In this document: piece by piece, positions 35,265 to 43,987 of the stretch | Layout of the letters: the number at the start of each line of letters is the position of its first letter | Numbering within the stretch: the stretch's first letter is position 1 | Origin: Fibrobacter sp. UWB4 | Lineage (GTDB): Bacteria; Fibrobacterota; Fibrobacteria; Fibrobacterales; Fibrobacteraceae | Assembly: GCF_002210345.1 (NCBI RefSeq) | Contig: NZ_MWQI01000005.1 | Coordinates: 124,001-188,000, forward strand | DNA length: 64,000 nt | Reading direction: 5' to 3' | Position numbers and translations under genes: made by a program | The notes under the pieces: model-generated | Told to the model about the DNA's origin: nothing | The model's input: the letters and a program-made list of their open reading frames with translations, nothing else | Database searches by the model: none

Positions 35265-35738
35265 ATGAATTTCACTTCTTTCATAGGACAAGCCCAAACG
35301 GCGATCGATGGAAAGGGAAGAACCTCCTTCCCTAGGGAATTCCGTCGTCAGCTTTCGGCGTCCGAAGGGAATGAGTTCGTGGTCACCCGTGGCCCGGACC
35401 GCACCCTCCGGTTGTTTGTCCTACCTGAGTTTGAGAAATTCATGGCGGACTTGGATGCTAGGTCCGACCGCCGTCAAGCCGATTTAGTTCGGAGAGGCCT
35501 CTGCCCCACAGTCGTGGAGATGGATGGCCAGAATCGCATTTTACTCCCCAAGATTTTGCTGGAGTATGCCGGCCTTAAAGACGAAGTTCTTTATGTCCAG
35601 GCCAGCGGTAAAACTCTCGAATTATGGAATCCTGAACGTTACAACGAAAAGTATGGCTTACAAACAAATGAAGCTATCGACGCTTTCGATGCCGCGTTCT
35701 ATGGTGAAGGCTTGACGGAGGGGGATAATGGCAGATAA
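35265..35738 (+). CDS. mraZ: Transcriptional regulator MraZ
   Basis: This 157-residue protein has two AbrB-like halves, each with the family's D-x-K/N-x-R motif: AIDGKGRTSFPREFRRQL (first) and EMDGQNRILLPKILLEYAGL (second). MraZ represses the division cluster. ATG 35265 is chosen by fit to the family start (MNF...); a GTG at 35256 would add three residues. No good ribosome binding site precedes either. The gene overlaps rsmH by 11 bases. Confidence 0.92.
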   Translation: MNFTSFIGQAQTAIDGKGRTSFPREFRRQLSASEGNEFVVTRGPDRTLRLFVLPEFEKFMADLDARSDRRQADLVRRGLCPTVVEMDGQNRILLPKILLEYAGLKDEVLYVQASGKTLELWNPERYNEKYGLQTNEAIDAFDAAFYGEGLTEGDNGR

Positions 35739-36741
35739 AGATCTCCGCAAGTCAGTACATGTAAATGAAATTTCCGAAGCCGCGGTCGCTGGAGTTCAAG
35801 GGAGAGAATTCTATCACGATCCGGTAATGCTCCAGGAATGCCTTGAAGGTTTGAATATCAAGGCTGACGGAGTGTATGTGGACTGCACCCTTGGCGGTGG
35901 CGGCCACTCTTATGCTATAGCCCAAAAGCTGAACGAGGCGGGAACGCTCCATGCTTTTGACCGCGACGATGAAGCGGTCCAGTTTGCAACGAAGCGGCTT
36001 GCCGGTGTTCTCCCCAAGTTTATTGTCCATCCGGTTCCGTTTGCTGAACTCGGAAACGAAATTGAACCGAATACTATTGACGGTATCCTTTACGATCTCG
36101 GCATCAGCAGCCATCAGGTGGATGACTCTAGCCGTGGTTTTACGTTTGTAGGCGATAATCCGCTTGATTTGCGTATGGACCGTCGCGAAAATGTTTCTGC
36201 CCAGGAATGGCTCCGCACGGTAAGCGAAGATGATTTTGCCGCTGCGCTCCGCAAGAATGCCGATATGGACCGTGCATTTAAGCTTGCGACCCGCATCAAG
36301 GAAAAAGTGGGAGAAATTGCCACTCAGGGTCGCGATGTGCTTCCGAGCGATATCAAGTCCGTTGTCGAGGCTGTGTTCCCGGACAAGCGCCGTGACGCCA
36401 ATAGTTTGCTTGCCCGTGTCTTCCAGGCTATCCGCATGGAAGTGAACGGCGAACTCAAGCAGATCGAGGATAGTCTTCGCGCCGCTGTCGATTGCCTCAA
36501 GGTGGGCGGTCGCCTCGTGGTGATGAGCTACCATTCCGTGGAAGACCGCTGCGTCAAGGAAACGGCGGCAGAATTTGAAAAAGCGTGCATTTGCCCGGAA
36601 AACTTGCCGGTCTGCATGTGCGGTGGCGACCACCAGCGTTTGAAAAAAGTGAATCGTAAGCCGATTTTGCCCTCGGCCGATGAAATCAACAGGAACAGTC
36701 GGGCTCGTTCTGCAAAACTTAGGATCTATGAAAGAGTATGA
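35728..36741 (+). CDS. rsmH: 16S rRNA (cytosine-1402-N4)-methyltransferase
   Basis: This 337-residue SAM-dependent enzyme has the usual N-terminus HDPVMLQECLEGL, the SAM motif GVYVDCTLGGGGHS, DGILYDLGISSHQVDDSSRG, and near the C-terminus VMSYHSVEDRCVK and RKPILPSADEINRNSRARSA. A GAGGGG site precedes the ATG within the end of mraZ. The region of about 15 residues before HDPV is slightly longer than in many homologues. Confidence 0.97.
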   Translation: MADKDLRKSVHVNEISEAAVAGVQGREFYHDPVMLQECLEGLNIKADGVYVDCTLGGGGHSYAIAQKLNEAGTLHAFDRDDEAVQFATKRLAGVLPKFIVHPVPFAELGNEIEPNTIDGILYDLGISSHQVDDSSRGFTFVGDNPLDLRMDRRENVSAQEWLRTVSEDDFAAALRKNADMDRAFKLATRIKEKVGEIATQGRDVLPSDIKSVVEAVFPDKRRDANSLLARVFQAIRMEVNGELKQIEDSLRAAVDCLKVGGRLVVMSYHSVEDRCVKETAAEFEKACICPENLPVCMCGGDHQRLKKVNRKPILPSADEINRNSRARSAKLRIYERV

Positions 36742-37055
36742 TCGATAATGTGCAGAATGAATCCGTTAAATCAGGGAAGCATGGTCTTATGGGTATAGTG
36801 CTTCTGTTTGTTCTTGTCGGATCAATGGTCAGTATGATTCCTGTGTACATGCAGAATCGTATCAATCGTCTTTACGGTACGTTCTATGGCCTCAAGGAAA
36901 AGGCGAGCTTGCTCAACCGCGAAATTCTTTTGAAGAATTACGAGATCAACAAGCTTTCGTCGATAAATCACCTTTCGAAGTTTGCGGAACGCGCAGGGCT
37001 TGGCCTTAACGCCGTTCCGGTTAAAGTCATGATAACAGGGGGGACGAATGAATAA
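36738..37055 (+). CDS. ftsL: FtsL-like division protein
   Basis: This 105-residue bitopic protein has a short basic cytoplasmic tail, one membrane segment (about 16-38, LMGIVLLFVLVGSMVSMIPVYM) and a heptad-like periplasmic part (INRLYGTFYGLKEKASLLNREI). Size, topology and position between rsmH and ftsI identify it, since FtsL sequences are poorly conserved. FtsL bridges FtsB/FtsQ to FtsW-FtsI. It overlaps rsmH (ATGA) and ftsI (8 bases). Confidence 0.85.
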   Translation: MIDNVQNESVKSGKHGLMGIVLLFVLVGSMVSMIPVYMQNRINRLYGTFYGLKEKASLLNREILLKNYEINKLSSINHLSKFAERAGLGLNAVPVKVMITGGTNE

Positions 37056-38934
37056 GTTCGGTGCTGATCCTCTGTTTATATTGAAGAGCCTTGTGCTTTG
37101 TACGATTGGCGTACTGATTTTGCAGACCTTTGATATTCAGGTTTTGAATCGCAATGTCTATCAGGTGAATACGCGGTCTATGGTAACGCATACGAAGAAT
37201 TTGTATGCAGAACGTGGCACGATCATGGACCGCAACGGAATTGTTTTTGCCGAAAGCATGCGCGATACGAGCGATAACCTGGGTTACAGTCGCTTGTTCT
37301 TGCAGGGTTCGCTTGCCTCGCAGATTGTGGGGAAGGTGGGCTACGATGGCAGCGGCAGCATGGGCATGGAAAAAATTTTCAATGACAGCTTGCGCGGTGA
37401 CGATGGCATTCGCCTGAGCATCCAGGACGTGAAAAGGCGTGAAGTTCATTCGCGTTCGAAGAATGTTGTTGAAGCAAAGTCTGGCTTGAATCTCGTGTTG
37501 ACGATTGACCGCAATATGCAGGAAATTGTCGAGAAAGCTTTGAAGGATGGCGTTGCCGAGTTCATGGCGACGAGCGCAAGTGCTGTCGTCGTGGATCCGT
37601 ACACCGGCGAAATCCTTGCGATGGCAAGCTATCCGACGTTTGACCCGAATTCCAAGAATCAGGGTGTCGATCGCGCTGGTAAAAATGAAATTGTCTCGAT
37701 GTCGTACGAACCTGGGTCTACGTTCAAGGTGATTACGGCTGCCGCAGCTCTTGAAAATCATGTCGTTAGTCCGAACAAGGTCTTTGCAAATGAAGGCCGC
37801 TGCTGGCAATGGAACCCGAGATCCGAAAAGATTTGCGATACTCACGTCTATGGCGATATGGATATGAGTGAAGCTATGGTGCAGTCTTCGAATATCGTGT
37901 TTGCGAAGATCGCCTCTGAAGTGGGCGCCGTGCGGATGCAGAAAATGGCTCGCGCTTTTGGTATCGGGGAAAAGGCTTTTGACAATTACATTGGCGAAGA
38001 AAACGGAAGACTCTTAACGCCTGCGGAACTGACTCGCGATGATAGAACTTTAAAGACGATGGGCTTTGGCCACGCTGTTTCTGTAACGCCGATCCAGATG
38101 GTCATGGCGTATGCCGCTATTGCTAATGGCGGTAAGCTCATGCGCCCGCAGATTGTGAAGGAATGGCGCAATTCTAATGGTGATGTTGTCAAAAAGATTG
38201 AACCGATGGAAATCCGCAGGGCTGTTTCTGAAAAGACAGCCGCATCGATTCGCAAGATGCTCAATCGCGTGGTGAATAGCGGTACTGCGAAGAAAGTTGC
38301 GTCGCAGAAGCTTAACGATGTGCTGTTTGGCGGCAAAACGGGTACGGCTGAAAAGTACAACCGCGAGACTCGTTCTTACGACCGCAATTCCCAGGTGGCT
38401 TCGTTTATTGGTCTTGCTCCGTCCGAAGATACGCGCTATGTGTGCCTGGTGCTTGTGGATGACCCGCAGGGAAAACATGTGGGCGGCCTCACTGCTGGTC
38501 CGATTTTCCGCCGCATCATGGAAGGAATTTATTACCATCCGTCGCTCTCCCCGCTGGCTCATAACTTGAAACAGGTGAAACTCGGTTCTCCTTGTGACAG
38601 GGATTTTGCCGGGATGACGGCGACGTCGGCTAAGGATTATGCTAAAAAGAACAAGTGTCCGGTTCGTTTCGAAGGCAAGGGTCTCCGCGTGATTTCGGAA
38701 CGTATGGATGCGGGTCTGGTGAATGGAAAGACGCTTGTGCTTGGCGATGCTGTTGCGCACAGGATGCCCAACTTGCAGGGACTTTCGTTAAAGGATGCTC
38801 TCGAAGTGATGGGGAACATCCGCATGAATGTTGAATATACAGGAAAGGGACGCGTTGTAGCCCAGGAGCCGAAGGCCGAAGAAGCTTTGCGGAAGGGCGC
38901 TATTTGCAAGCTTACCTTAAAGGAGAAAAGCTGA
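37048..38934 (+). CDS. ftsI: Division transpeptidase FtsI (PBP3-like) with C-terminal PASTA domain
   Basis: This 628-residue class B penicillin-binding protein has one N-terminal membrane segment. Its transpeptidase motifs are STFK (Ser224), SSN (VQSSNIVF) and KTG (Lys430). Residues about 560-625 form one PASTA domain (MPNLQGLSLKDALEVM...GRVVAQEPKAEEA). Enterobacterial FtsI lacks PASTA; the domain is usual in SpoVD/PBP2x-type proteins and occurs in several deep-branching Gram-negatives. It cross-links septal peptidoglycan with FtsW. An ATG overlap (TGATG) links it to murE. Confidence 0.95.
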   Translation: MNKFGADPLFILKSLVLCTIGVLILQTFDIQVLNRNVYQVNTRSMVTHTKNLYAERGTIMDRNGIVFAESMRDTSDNLGYSRLFLQGSLASQIVGKVGYDGSGSMGMEKIFNDSLRGDDGIRLSIQDVKRREVHSRSKNVVEAKSGLNLVLTIDRNMQEIVEKALKDGVAEFMATSASAVVVDPYTGEILAMASYPTFDPNSKNQGVDRAGKNEIVSMSYEPGSTFKVITAAAALENHVVSPNKVFANEGRCWQWNPRSEKICDTHVYGDMDMSEAMVQSSNIVFAKIASEVGAVRMQKMARAFGIGEKAFDNYIGEENGRLLTPAELTRDDRTLKTMGFGHAVSVTPIQMVMAYAAIANGGKLMRPQIVKEWRNSNGDVVKKIEPMEIRRAVSEKTAASIRKMLNRVVNSGTAKKVASQKLNDVLFGGKTGTAEKYNRETRSYDRNSQVASFIGLAPSEDTRYVCLVLVDDPQGKHVGGLTAGPIFRRIMEGIYYHPSLSPLAHNLKQVKLGSPCDRDFAGMTATSAKDYAKKNKCPVRFEGKGLRVISERMDAGLVNGKTLVLGDAVAHRMPNLQGLSLKDALEVMGNIRMNVEYTGKGRVVAQEPKAEEALRKGAICKLTLKEKS

Positions 38935-40355
38935 TGATTTCGGAAGGACTTATGGAAAAGTTGTCCGTGACGGGGCTTTGTGATGATTCCCGCCGTGTGA
39001 AACCGGGAAATTTATTCTTCTCCATTCCGGCAGAAGGCTACGAGGCTTTTGCCCGCAGTGCGATTGCTGCCGGTGCCGTTGCTGTCGTGGGCGAGACGAT
39101 GGCTCCCGAAGGACTTACGTCCAAGTGGATTCAGGTGCCAGACGTGAAGGCTGCCCGCCTCGAAGCCGCAAGAATTTTTTACAAGGATCCGTTCAGCAAG
39201 CTCACTTGCCATGCCATTACGGGTACGAACGGCAAGACGACTAGCGCGTTCCTCATGAATGCGATGCTCGAAGCGGAAGGCCGCAAGACGGCATTGCTCG
39301 GTACCATCAAGAACAAGATTGGCGACAAGTCTGTGCCGGCATCGCTTACGACTCCGGGTCTTTTGGACCTTTATGAATTTGCATCCCGTGCTGTGGCTGA
39401 AGGCTGTACCGACCTCGTGATGGAAGCGTCTTCGCATTCGCTCCACCAGGGGCGTGTTGCTGGAATCAAGTTTAGAAGCGGTCTCTTTAGCAACTTGACG
39501 CAGGATCACCTTGATTACCACAAGACGATGGATGCCTACTTCGAAGCGAAAAAGTTGCTCTTTACGAAGTACCTTGCAGAAAATGGCGTGGCTGTCATCA
39601 ACATTGACGATGCTCACGGCGAACAGCTCTTTAATTCTCTCGACTGCCGCAAGGTGGCTGTTTCGAGACTCGGCAAGGCTAAGGCTGACGTGAAGCCGTT
39701 TGGCGAAATCAAGAGCACCGAAGACGGCCTTGAATTCACGCTCCCGATGATTGCAACGGAAAAGTTTGAAACTCCGCTCTGCGGCGACTTTAACGTGGAC
39801 AACTTGCTCCTCGTGCTTGCATGGGCACACGCCCTTTGCGTACCGGAAGATGCGATGCGCAAGGCGATTGCGACCGTGCGCGTTCCGGGTCGCTTTGAAA
39901 AGGTCTGGAGCAAGGACGGCAAGCATGTGATTGTGGACTACGCCCACACGCCGGATGCTCTTGAACGTGTGCTGAATGTGGCCCGTAGCCTCTGCCGCGG
40001 CAAACTTTCGACCGTGTTTGGCTGCGGTGGCGACCGCGACAAGACGAAGCGTCCGATCATGGGTGGCATTGCCGAACGCATTGCGGACAAGGCTTGGCTC
40101 ACGTCGGACAATCCGCGTACCGAAAAGCCTGCAGACATCATCGCTGACGTTCGCGCCGGCATGACGACGGACAAGTTTGAAGTGGTCGAAAACCGCGAAG
40201 AAGCCATCATTCGCGCCTGTGCGGAACTCAAGAGCGGCGACTGGCTTGTGATTGCGGGCAAGGGCCATGAGGATTACCAGATTATTGGTAAGACCAAACA
40301 TCATTTTGACGATCGCGAAATTGCGGTGAAGGCGATGACTGATGCTGAAGCTTGA
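38934..40355 (+). CDS. murE: UDP-MurNAc-tripeptide ligase (meso-DAP type)
   Basis: This 473-residue Mur ligase starts at ATG 38934, with AAGGAG eight bases upstream; the longer frame inside ftsI is not used. It has ITGTNGKTTSAF (P-loop), SLTTPGLLDLYEF, MEASSHSLHQGRV, NLTQDHLDYH and TVFGCGGDRDKTKRPIMG. DNPRTEKP carries the DNPR motif typical of meso-diaminopimelate-adding enzymes, as expected for a Gram-negative wall. The last 14 bases overlap murF. Confidence 0.95.
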   Translation: MISEGLMEKLSVTGLCDDSRRVKPGNLFFSIPAEGYEAFARSAIAAGAVAVVGETMAPEGLTSKWIQVPDVKAARLEAARIFYKDPFSKLTCHAITGTNGKTTSAFLMNAMLEAEGRKTALLGTIKNKIGDKSVPASLTTPGLLDLYEFASRAVAEGCTDLVMEASSHSLHQGRVAGIKFRSGLFSNLTQDHLDYHKTMDAYFEAKKLLFTKYLAENGVAVINIDDAHGEQLFNSLDCRKVAVSRLGKAKADVKPFGEIKSTEDGLEFTLPMIATEKFETPLCGDFNVDNLLLVLAWAHALCVPEDAMRKAIATVRVPGRFEKVWSKDGKHVIVDYAHTPDALERVLNVARSLCRGKLSTVFGCGGDRDKTKRPIMGGIAERIADKAWLTSDNPRTEKPADIIADVRAGMTTDKFEVVENREEAIIRACAELKSGDWLVIAGKGHEDYQIIGKTKHHFDDREIAVKAMTDAEA

Positions 40356-41727
40356 TTTGACAATTGGAGAAATGCTCAAGATTCTGGAAACCGAGGCTGT
40401 CGGTGTTCCGGCCCGCACCTTGAAGCGCAAGGTGAATCTTTGCATGGATTCTCGTGAAAGTGCTAAGGGCGTTGTCTTTTGGCCGATTAAGGGTGCTCGC
40501 TTTGACGCCCACCAGTTTGTATCTCAAATGGAAAAGGATGGAGCTTTGATGAGCGTTGTAAACCAGACTGCTATCGATCCGAATTTCAAGATGTACGCTC
40601 CAGTCGATGATACGACGAAAGCCCTCTTGAAGCTTGCCAAGGGCTATCAAAGACTTTTCAAGTTGAAGAAGGTCGCCATTACCGGAAGTAATGGCAAGAC
40701 CACTACAAAGGAAATGACGAAGGCTGTGCTTTCGATGAAGTTCAATACCCATGCGACAAAGGGGAACTTCAATAACCATATCGGTGTCCCGATGACGCTT
40801 TTCCAGCTGAAGCATAGCCATGAAGCTGCCGTTGTCGAAATGGGCACAAGCGGTCCGGATGAAATTCGTCCACTTTCCCTGGCTACGGAACCGGATATTG
40901 CCGTGATTACGAACATTGGCGCAAGCCACCTCGAACGCCTTGGCGATCTGGACGGCGTTTTCAACGAAAAGATCAACATTGTCGCAGGTCTCAAGAAGGG
41001 CGGCACGTTGATTGTGAACGCCGATGACGAGCGCCTCTGCAAGGTGAAGGCGACCAAGAATTACAAGGTCGTGACGTTCGGTGTTCGCCGTGGTATCCTC
41101 AAGCCTGAAAAGCTCAAGTGGACTGAAAACCTCTGCGCTGATTTCTACATCGGCCGTACGCATTTTGTGTTGAATGTCCCGGGTGACCATAACCTTTATG
41201 ACGCTCTTGCTGCAATTGCCGTGGGTGAGGCTCTCCGCATCCCGAAGAGTGATATTGCAAAGGCTTTGGCTGGCTTTACCTCCACAAGCATGCGCATGGA
41301 AATCAAGGCCGCAAACGGCTTCAAGGTGATTTCGGACTGCTACAATGCAAACCCGTCTTCGACGAAGATGGCGCTCCAGACGCTTGGCAACATGCGTGTT
41401 GAAGGCAAGCGCATTGCAGTGCTTGGCGACATGCTTGAACTTGGCAAGGAAAGTGGCAATTTGCACAAGCAGATAGGAACTTTGGTTCCTGAAATGAATT
41501 TTGACGTGCTCCTTGCCGTTGGTAAGGAAGCTAAGAAATATGTTGAAGGGGCGAAGTCTCGCGGTATGAAAAATGTCCAGTACTTCGAAACTGTCCCGGA
41601 AGTCATCAGCCATTTGAGCGAAACGGTTGCGGAAGGCGATATCCTCTTGGTGAAGGGGAGCCGCGGCATGCACATGGAACAAGTGGTCGATGCGCTCCTC
41701 CACATGGTGCCCGTGTTCAAGATTTAA
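40342..41727 (+). CDS. murF: UDP-MurNAc-tripeptide-D-alanyl-D-alanine ligase
   Basis: This 461-residue Mur ligase adds D-Ala-D-Ala to the stem peptide. Motifs are AITGSNGKTTTKEM, NFNNHIGVPMTL, VEMGTSGPDEI, ITNIGASHLERLG, and VISDCYNANPSSTKMAL. The usual mraY and murD do not follow; ftsW begins 20 bases later. Start ATG 40342 has GAAGC upstream and overlaps murE. Confidence 0.95.
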   Translation: MLKLDLTIGEMLKILETEAVGVPARTLKRKVNLCMDSRESAKGVVFWPIKGARFDAHQFVSQMEKDGALMSVVNQTAIDPNFKMYAPVDDTTKALLKLAKGYQRLFKLKKVAITGSNGKTTTKEMTKAVLSMKFNTHATKGNFNNHIGVPMTLFQLKHSHEAAVVEMGTSGPDEIRPLSLATEPDIAVITNIGASHLERLGDLDGVFNEKINIVAGLKKGGTLIVNADDERLCKVKATKNYKVVTFGVRRGILKPEKLKWTENLCADFYIGRTHFVLNVPGDHNLYDALAAIAVGEALRIPKSDIAKALAGFTSTSMRMEIKAANGFKVISDCYNANPSSTKMALQTLGNMRVEGKRIAVLGDMLELGKESGNLHKQIGTLVPEMNFDVLLAVGKEAKKYVEGAKSRGMKNVQYFETVPEVISHLSETVAEGDILLVKGSRGMHMEQVVDALLHMVPVFKI

Positions 41728-41747
41728 GATAAGGTTTACAGGTTAAG

Positions 41748-42920
41748 ATGTCTAACGCACAGTCCACAGGAATGAACAAACTGTTGATGTTTGTCACACT
41801 AATGTTAGTGTGCTTTGGCTGTGTTGTTGTCTATTCGGCATCGGCACCTGTGGCTTTGTCGAAAAATTTGCCCGCAGAGCATTATCTCTTGGCTCATTTA
41901 AGCAAGGTCTTGGCATCTGTCGTCATTATTGGCGTGTTCTATAAGATTGACTATGCGTTATGGAAGGTGATGTCTCGTGTGATTTTTGGTGTCGGCGCCG
42001 TTCTTACGCTTGCAGCTATTGTTTCTGGGGGCGAGGTGAAAGGAGCTTCTCGCTGGATCTTTGGTATACAGCCCTCCGAGATTATGAAGTTTGGCTTTAT
42101 CACTTGGGTTTGTGCGAAGCTGTCGGATGCAGGTGATGAAATCAAGTCGCTCAAGTGCTCGATTATCCAGCCTGCAGTACCTCTCGGAATTGCCGCGATT
42201 TTGCTTCTTTGCCAGCCGAATTACTCGATGCTGATCATGTTCTGCACCTTGTTGCTCGTTTTGCTCTTTATTGCGGGTGCAAACTATAAGTATGTAGGTT
42301 TGAGTGTCCTTGTGAGTGTTCCTTTGGGAATTATCGCAATGCTTCTAAAATCCCATACCCGTATGCGTATTCTTGCCTTTTTCTCTGATGAAGGCGCCAT
42401 GAAAAATTCGCAGTACCAGGTGGATCATGCTCTCGAGGCTCTTGGAAATGGCGGAGTCTTTGGAAGAGGCGTTGGCATGGGTGAACAGAAACTCGGCTAT
42501 TTGCCCGAAGCTTATAAGGATGTTGTCTACGCGTCGATTGGCGAAGAATTTGGCTTTATCGGTACATTTGCCGTTTTGATTGCTTTCGCGATTCTTTTCT
42601 CGCAGGGCTACAATATTGCAAGGTCTTCGACGACGCGTTTTGGCAGGTATATGGCTGTAGCGCTTACGACATCGCTTTTCATGAATTTTGTCATTCATGT
42701 GTGCGTGTGCGTGAGGCTTATTCCGGCAACAGGCCAGCCGCTTCCGTTCCTTAGCTTTGGCGGAACGAACTTGCTCTTGTCGGCTGCCTTTATTGGAATT
42801 TTGTTGAATATTTCTCGCCCGACAAGTGGCAAGAGCATCCGTGAACCCTATATGAGTAGTACGCTTTCTTTTGATACGGGTCGGTTTATGAATTTTAGGA
42901 CAAGAAGGAGTTCTATATGA
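41748..42920 (+). CDS. ftsW: Septal peptidoglycan glycosyltransferase FtsW
   Basis: This 390-residue SEDS protein has about ten membrane segments. It shows VVYSASAP, GASRWIFGIQPSEIMKFGFI, QPNYSMLIMF (a region with the catalytic-Asp neighbourhood of SEDS enzymes), GEEFGFIGTFAVLIAF, and TGQPLPFLSFGGTNLLLSAAFIGILLNI. It polymerises lipid II together with FtsI. The position right after murF replaces the usual mraY-murD-ftsW order. Confidence 0.95.
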   Translation: MSNAQSTGMNKLLMFVTLMLVCFGCVVVYSASAPVALSKNLPAEHYLLAHLSKVLASVVIIGVFYKIDYALWKVMSRVIFGVGAVLTLAAIVSGGEVKGASRWIFGIQPSEIMKFGFITWVCAKLSDAGDEIKSLKCSIIQPAVPLGIAAILLLCQPNYSMLIMFCTLLLVLLFIAGANYKYVGLSVLVSVPLGIIAMLLKSHTRMRILAFFSDEGAMKNSQYQVDHALEALGNGGVFGRGVGMGEQKLGYLPEAYKDVVYASIGEEFGFIGTFAVLIAFAILFSQGYNIARSSTTRFGRYMAVALTTSLFMNFVIHVCVCVRLIPATGQPLPFLSFGGTNLLLSAAFIGILLNISRPTSGKSIREPYMSSTLSFDTGRFMNFRTRRSSI

Positions 42921-43987
42921 AAAAGTTCCTCTTTGTTTGCGGTGGCACTGGTGGCCATATTTTCCCGGCAGTGGCTATTGCCGAAAGCTTGAAGAAGATG
43001 GGTGTTACTCAGATTACGTTTGCTGGCCGTAAGGATTCCATGGAAGAACGCCTTGTGGCAAAGAACTGGCCGTATGAATACATTTCGGCCGTTCCGCTGC
43101 ATCGTGGACCGTTCCTCAAGAATTTGGCTTTGCCGTTCAACTTGACCAAGTCCTTGATTCGTGCAAAGAGCGTCGTAAAGAAAGTGGCGCCGGATGTCGT
43201 GATTGCAACTGGCGGTTATGTCTCGCTCCCGATTGTCCTTGCCGCTGGTTCTATGGGAATTCCTGTTTATTTGCAGGAACAGAATGCTGTTGCCGGTATT
43301 GCAAATAAGGTTGGTGCCCGTTATGCAAAGACTGTCTTTGTCACTTCCGAAGAAGCGATGAAGGGCTTCCCGATTGAAAAGACGCGTATTCTCGGCAATC
43401 CGATTCGTGATTTGCCTTCTGCGGATTCCTTGACTCGTCCGGTGGAATTCCGTGAAGGACGCAAGGCTGTGTTTATCGTTGGTGGTTCCCAGGGTGCCGT
43501 GGGCATCAACAACAAGATTGAAGAAAGCATTGGCCGCATTGCCGCCCACGAAGATATTAGCGTGGTCTGGCAGGTGGGTGTAAAGAATGTCGATAGCATC
43601 AACGAACGCCTTGGCATTTTGCCGAACGTCGCTGTGCGTGGCTTCTTGGACAACATTTATGCTTACATGAAGCATGCCGACTTGATTATCAGCCGTGCAG
43701 GGGCGTCGGGACTTGCAGAAATTCTTGCGTTTGGCAAGCCTTCTATTCTGCTCCCGTACCCGCATGCTACCGCAAACCATCAGGAACACAATGCCCGCGT
43801 GGTCGAGAAGGCTGGCGCTGCTCTCGTGGAACTTGATGATGAACCGAATGATCTTTGGAATAAAGTAGAAGCACTCCTTTATGATCCGGAGCGCTTGAAG
43901 CAGATGGGCGAAGCCGCTGCAACGCTTGGCATGCCTGATGCCGCTGACCAGATTGCGAAAATTATTCTGGATATGGAGAGATCGTAA
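42917..43987 (+). CDS. murG: Lipid II synthase MurG
   Basis: This 356-residue glycosyltransferase adds GlcNAc to lipid I at the inner face of the membrane. Motifs are VCGGTGGHIFPAVAIAESL, GGYVSLPIVLAA, LQEQNAVAGIANK, VGGSQGAVGIN and ISRAGASGLAEILAFGKPSI then LLPYPHATANHQEHNA. The ATG overlaps the ftsW stop (ATGA), and its stop overlaps the murC start (TAATG). Confidence 0.97.
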   Translation: MKKFLFVCGGTGGHIFPAVAIAESLKKMGVTQITFAGRKDSMEERLVAKNWPYEYISAVPLHRGPFLKNLALPFNLTKSLIRAKSVVKKVAPDVVIATGGYVSLPIVLAAGSMGIPVYLQEQNAVAGIANKVGARYAKTVFVTSEEAMKGFPIEKTRILGNPIRDLPSADSLTRPVEFREGRKAVFIVGGSQGAVGINNKIEESIGRIAAHEDISVVWQVGVKNVDSINERLGILPNVAVRGFLDNIYAYMKHADLIISRAGASGLAEILAFGKPSILLPYPHATANHQEHNARVVEKAGAALVELDDEPNDLWNKVEALLYDPERLKQMGEAAATLGMPDAADQIAKIILDMERS

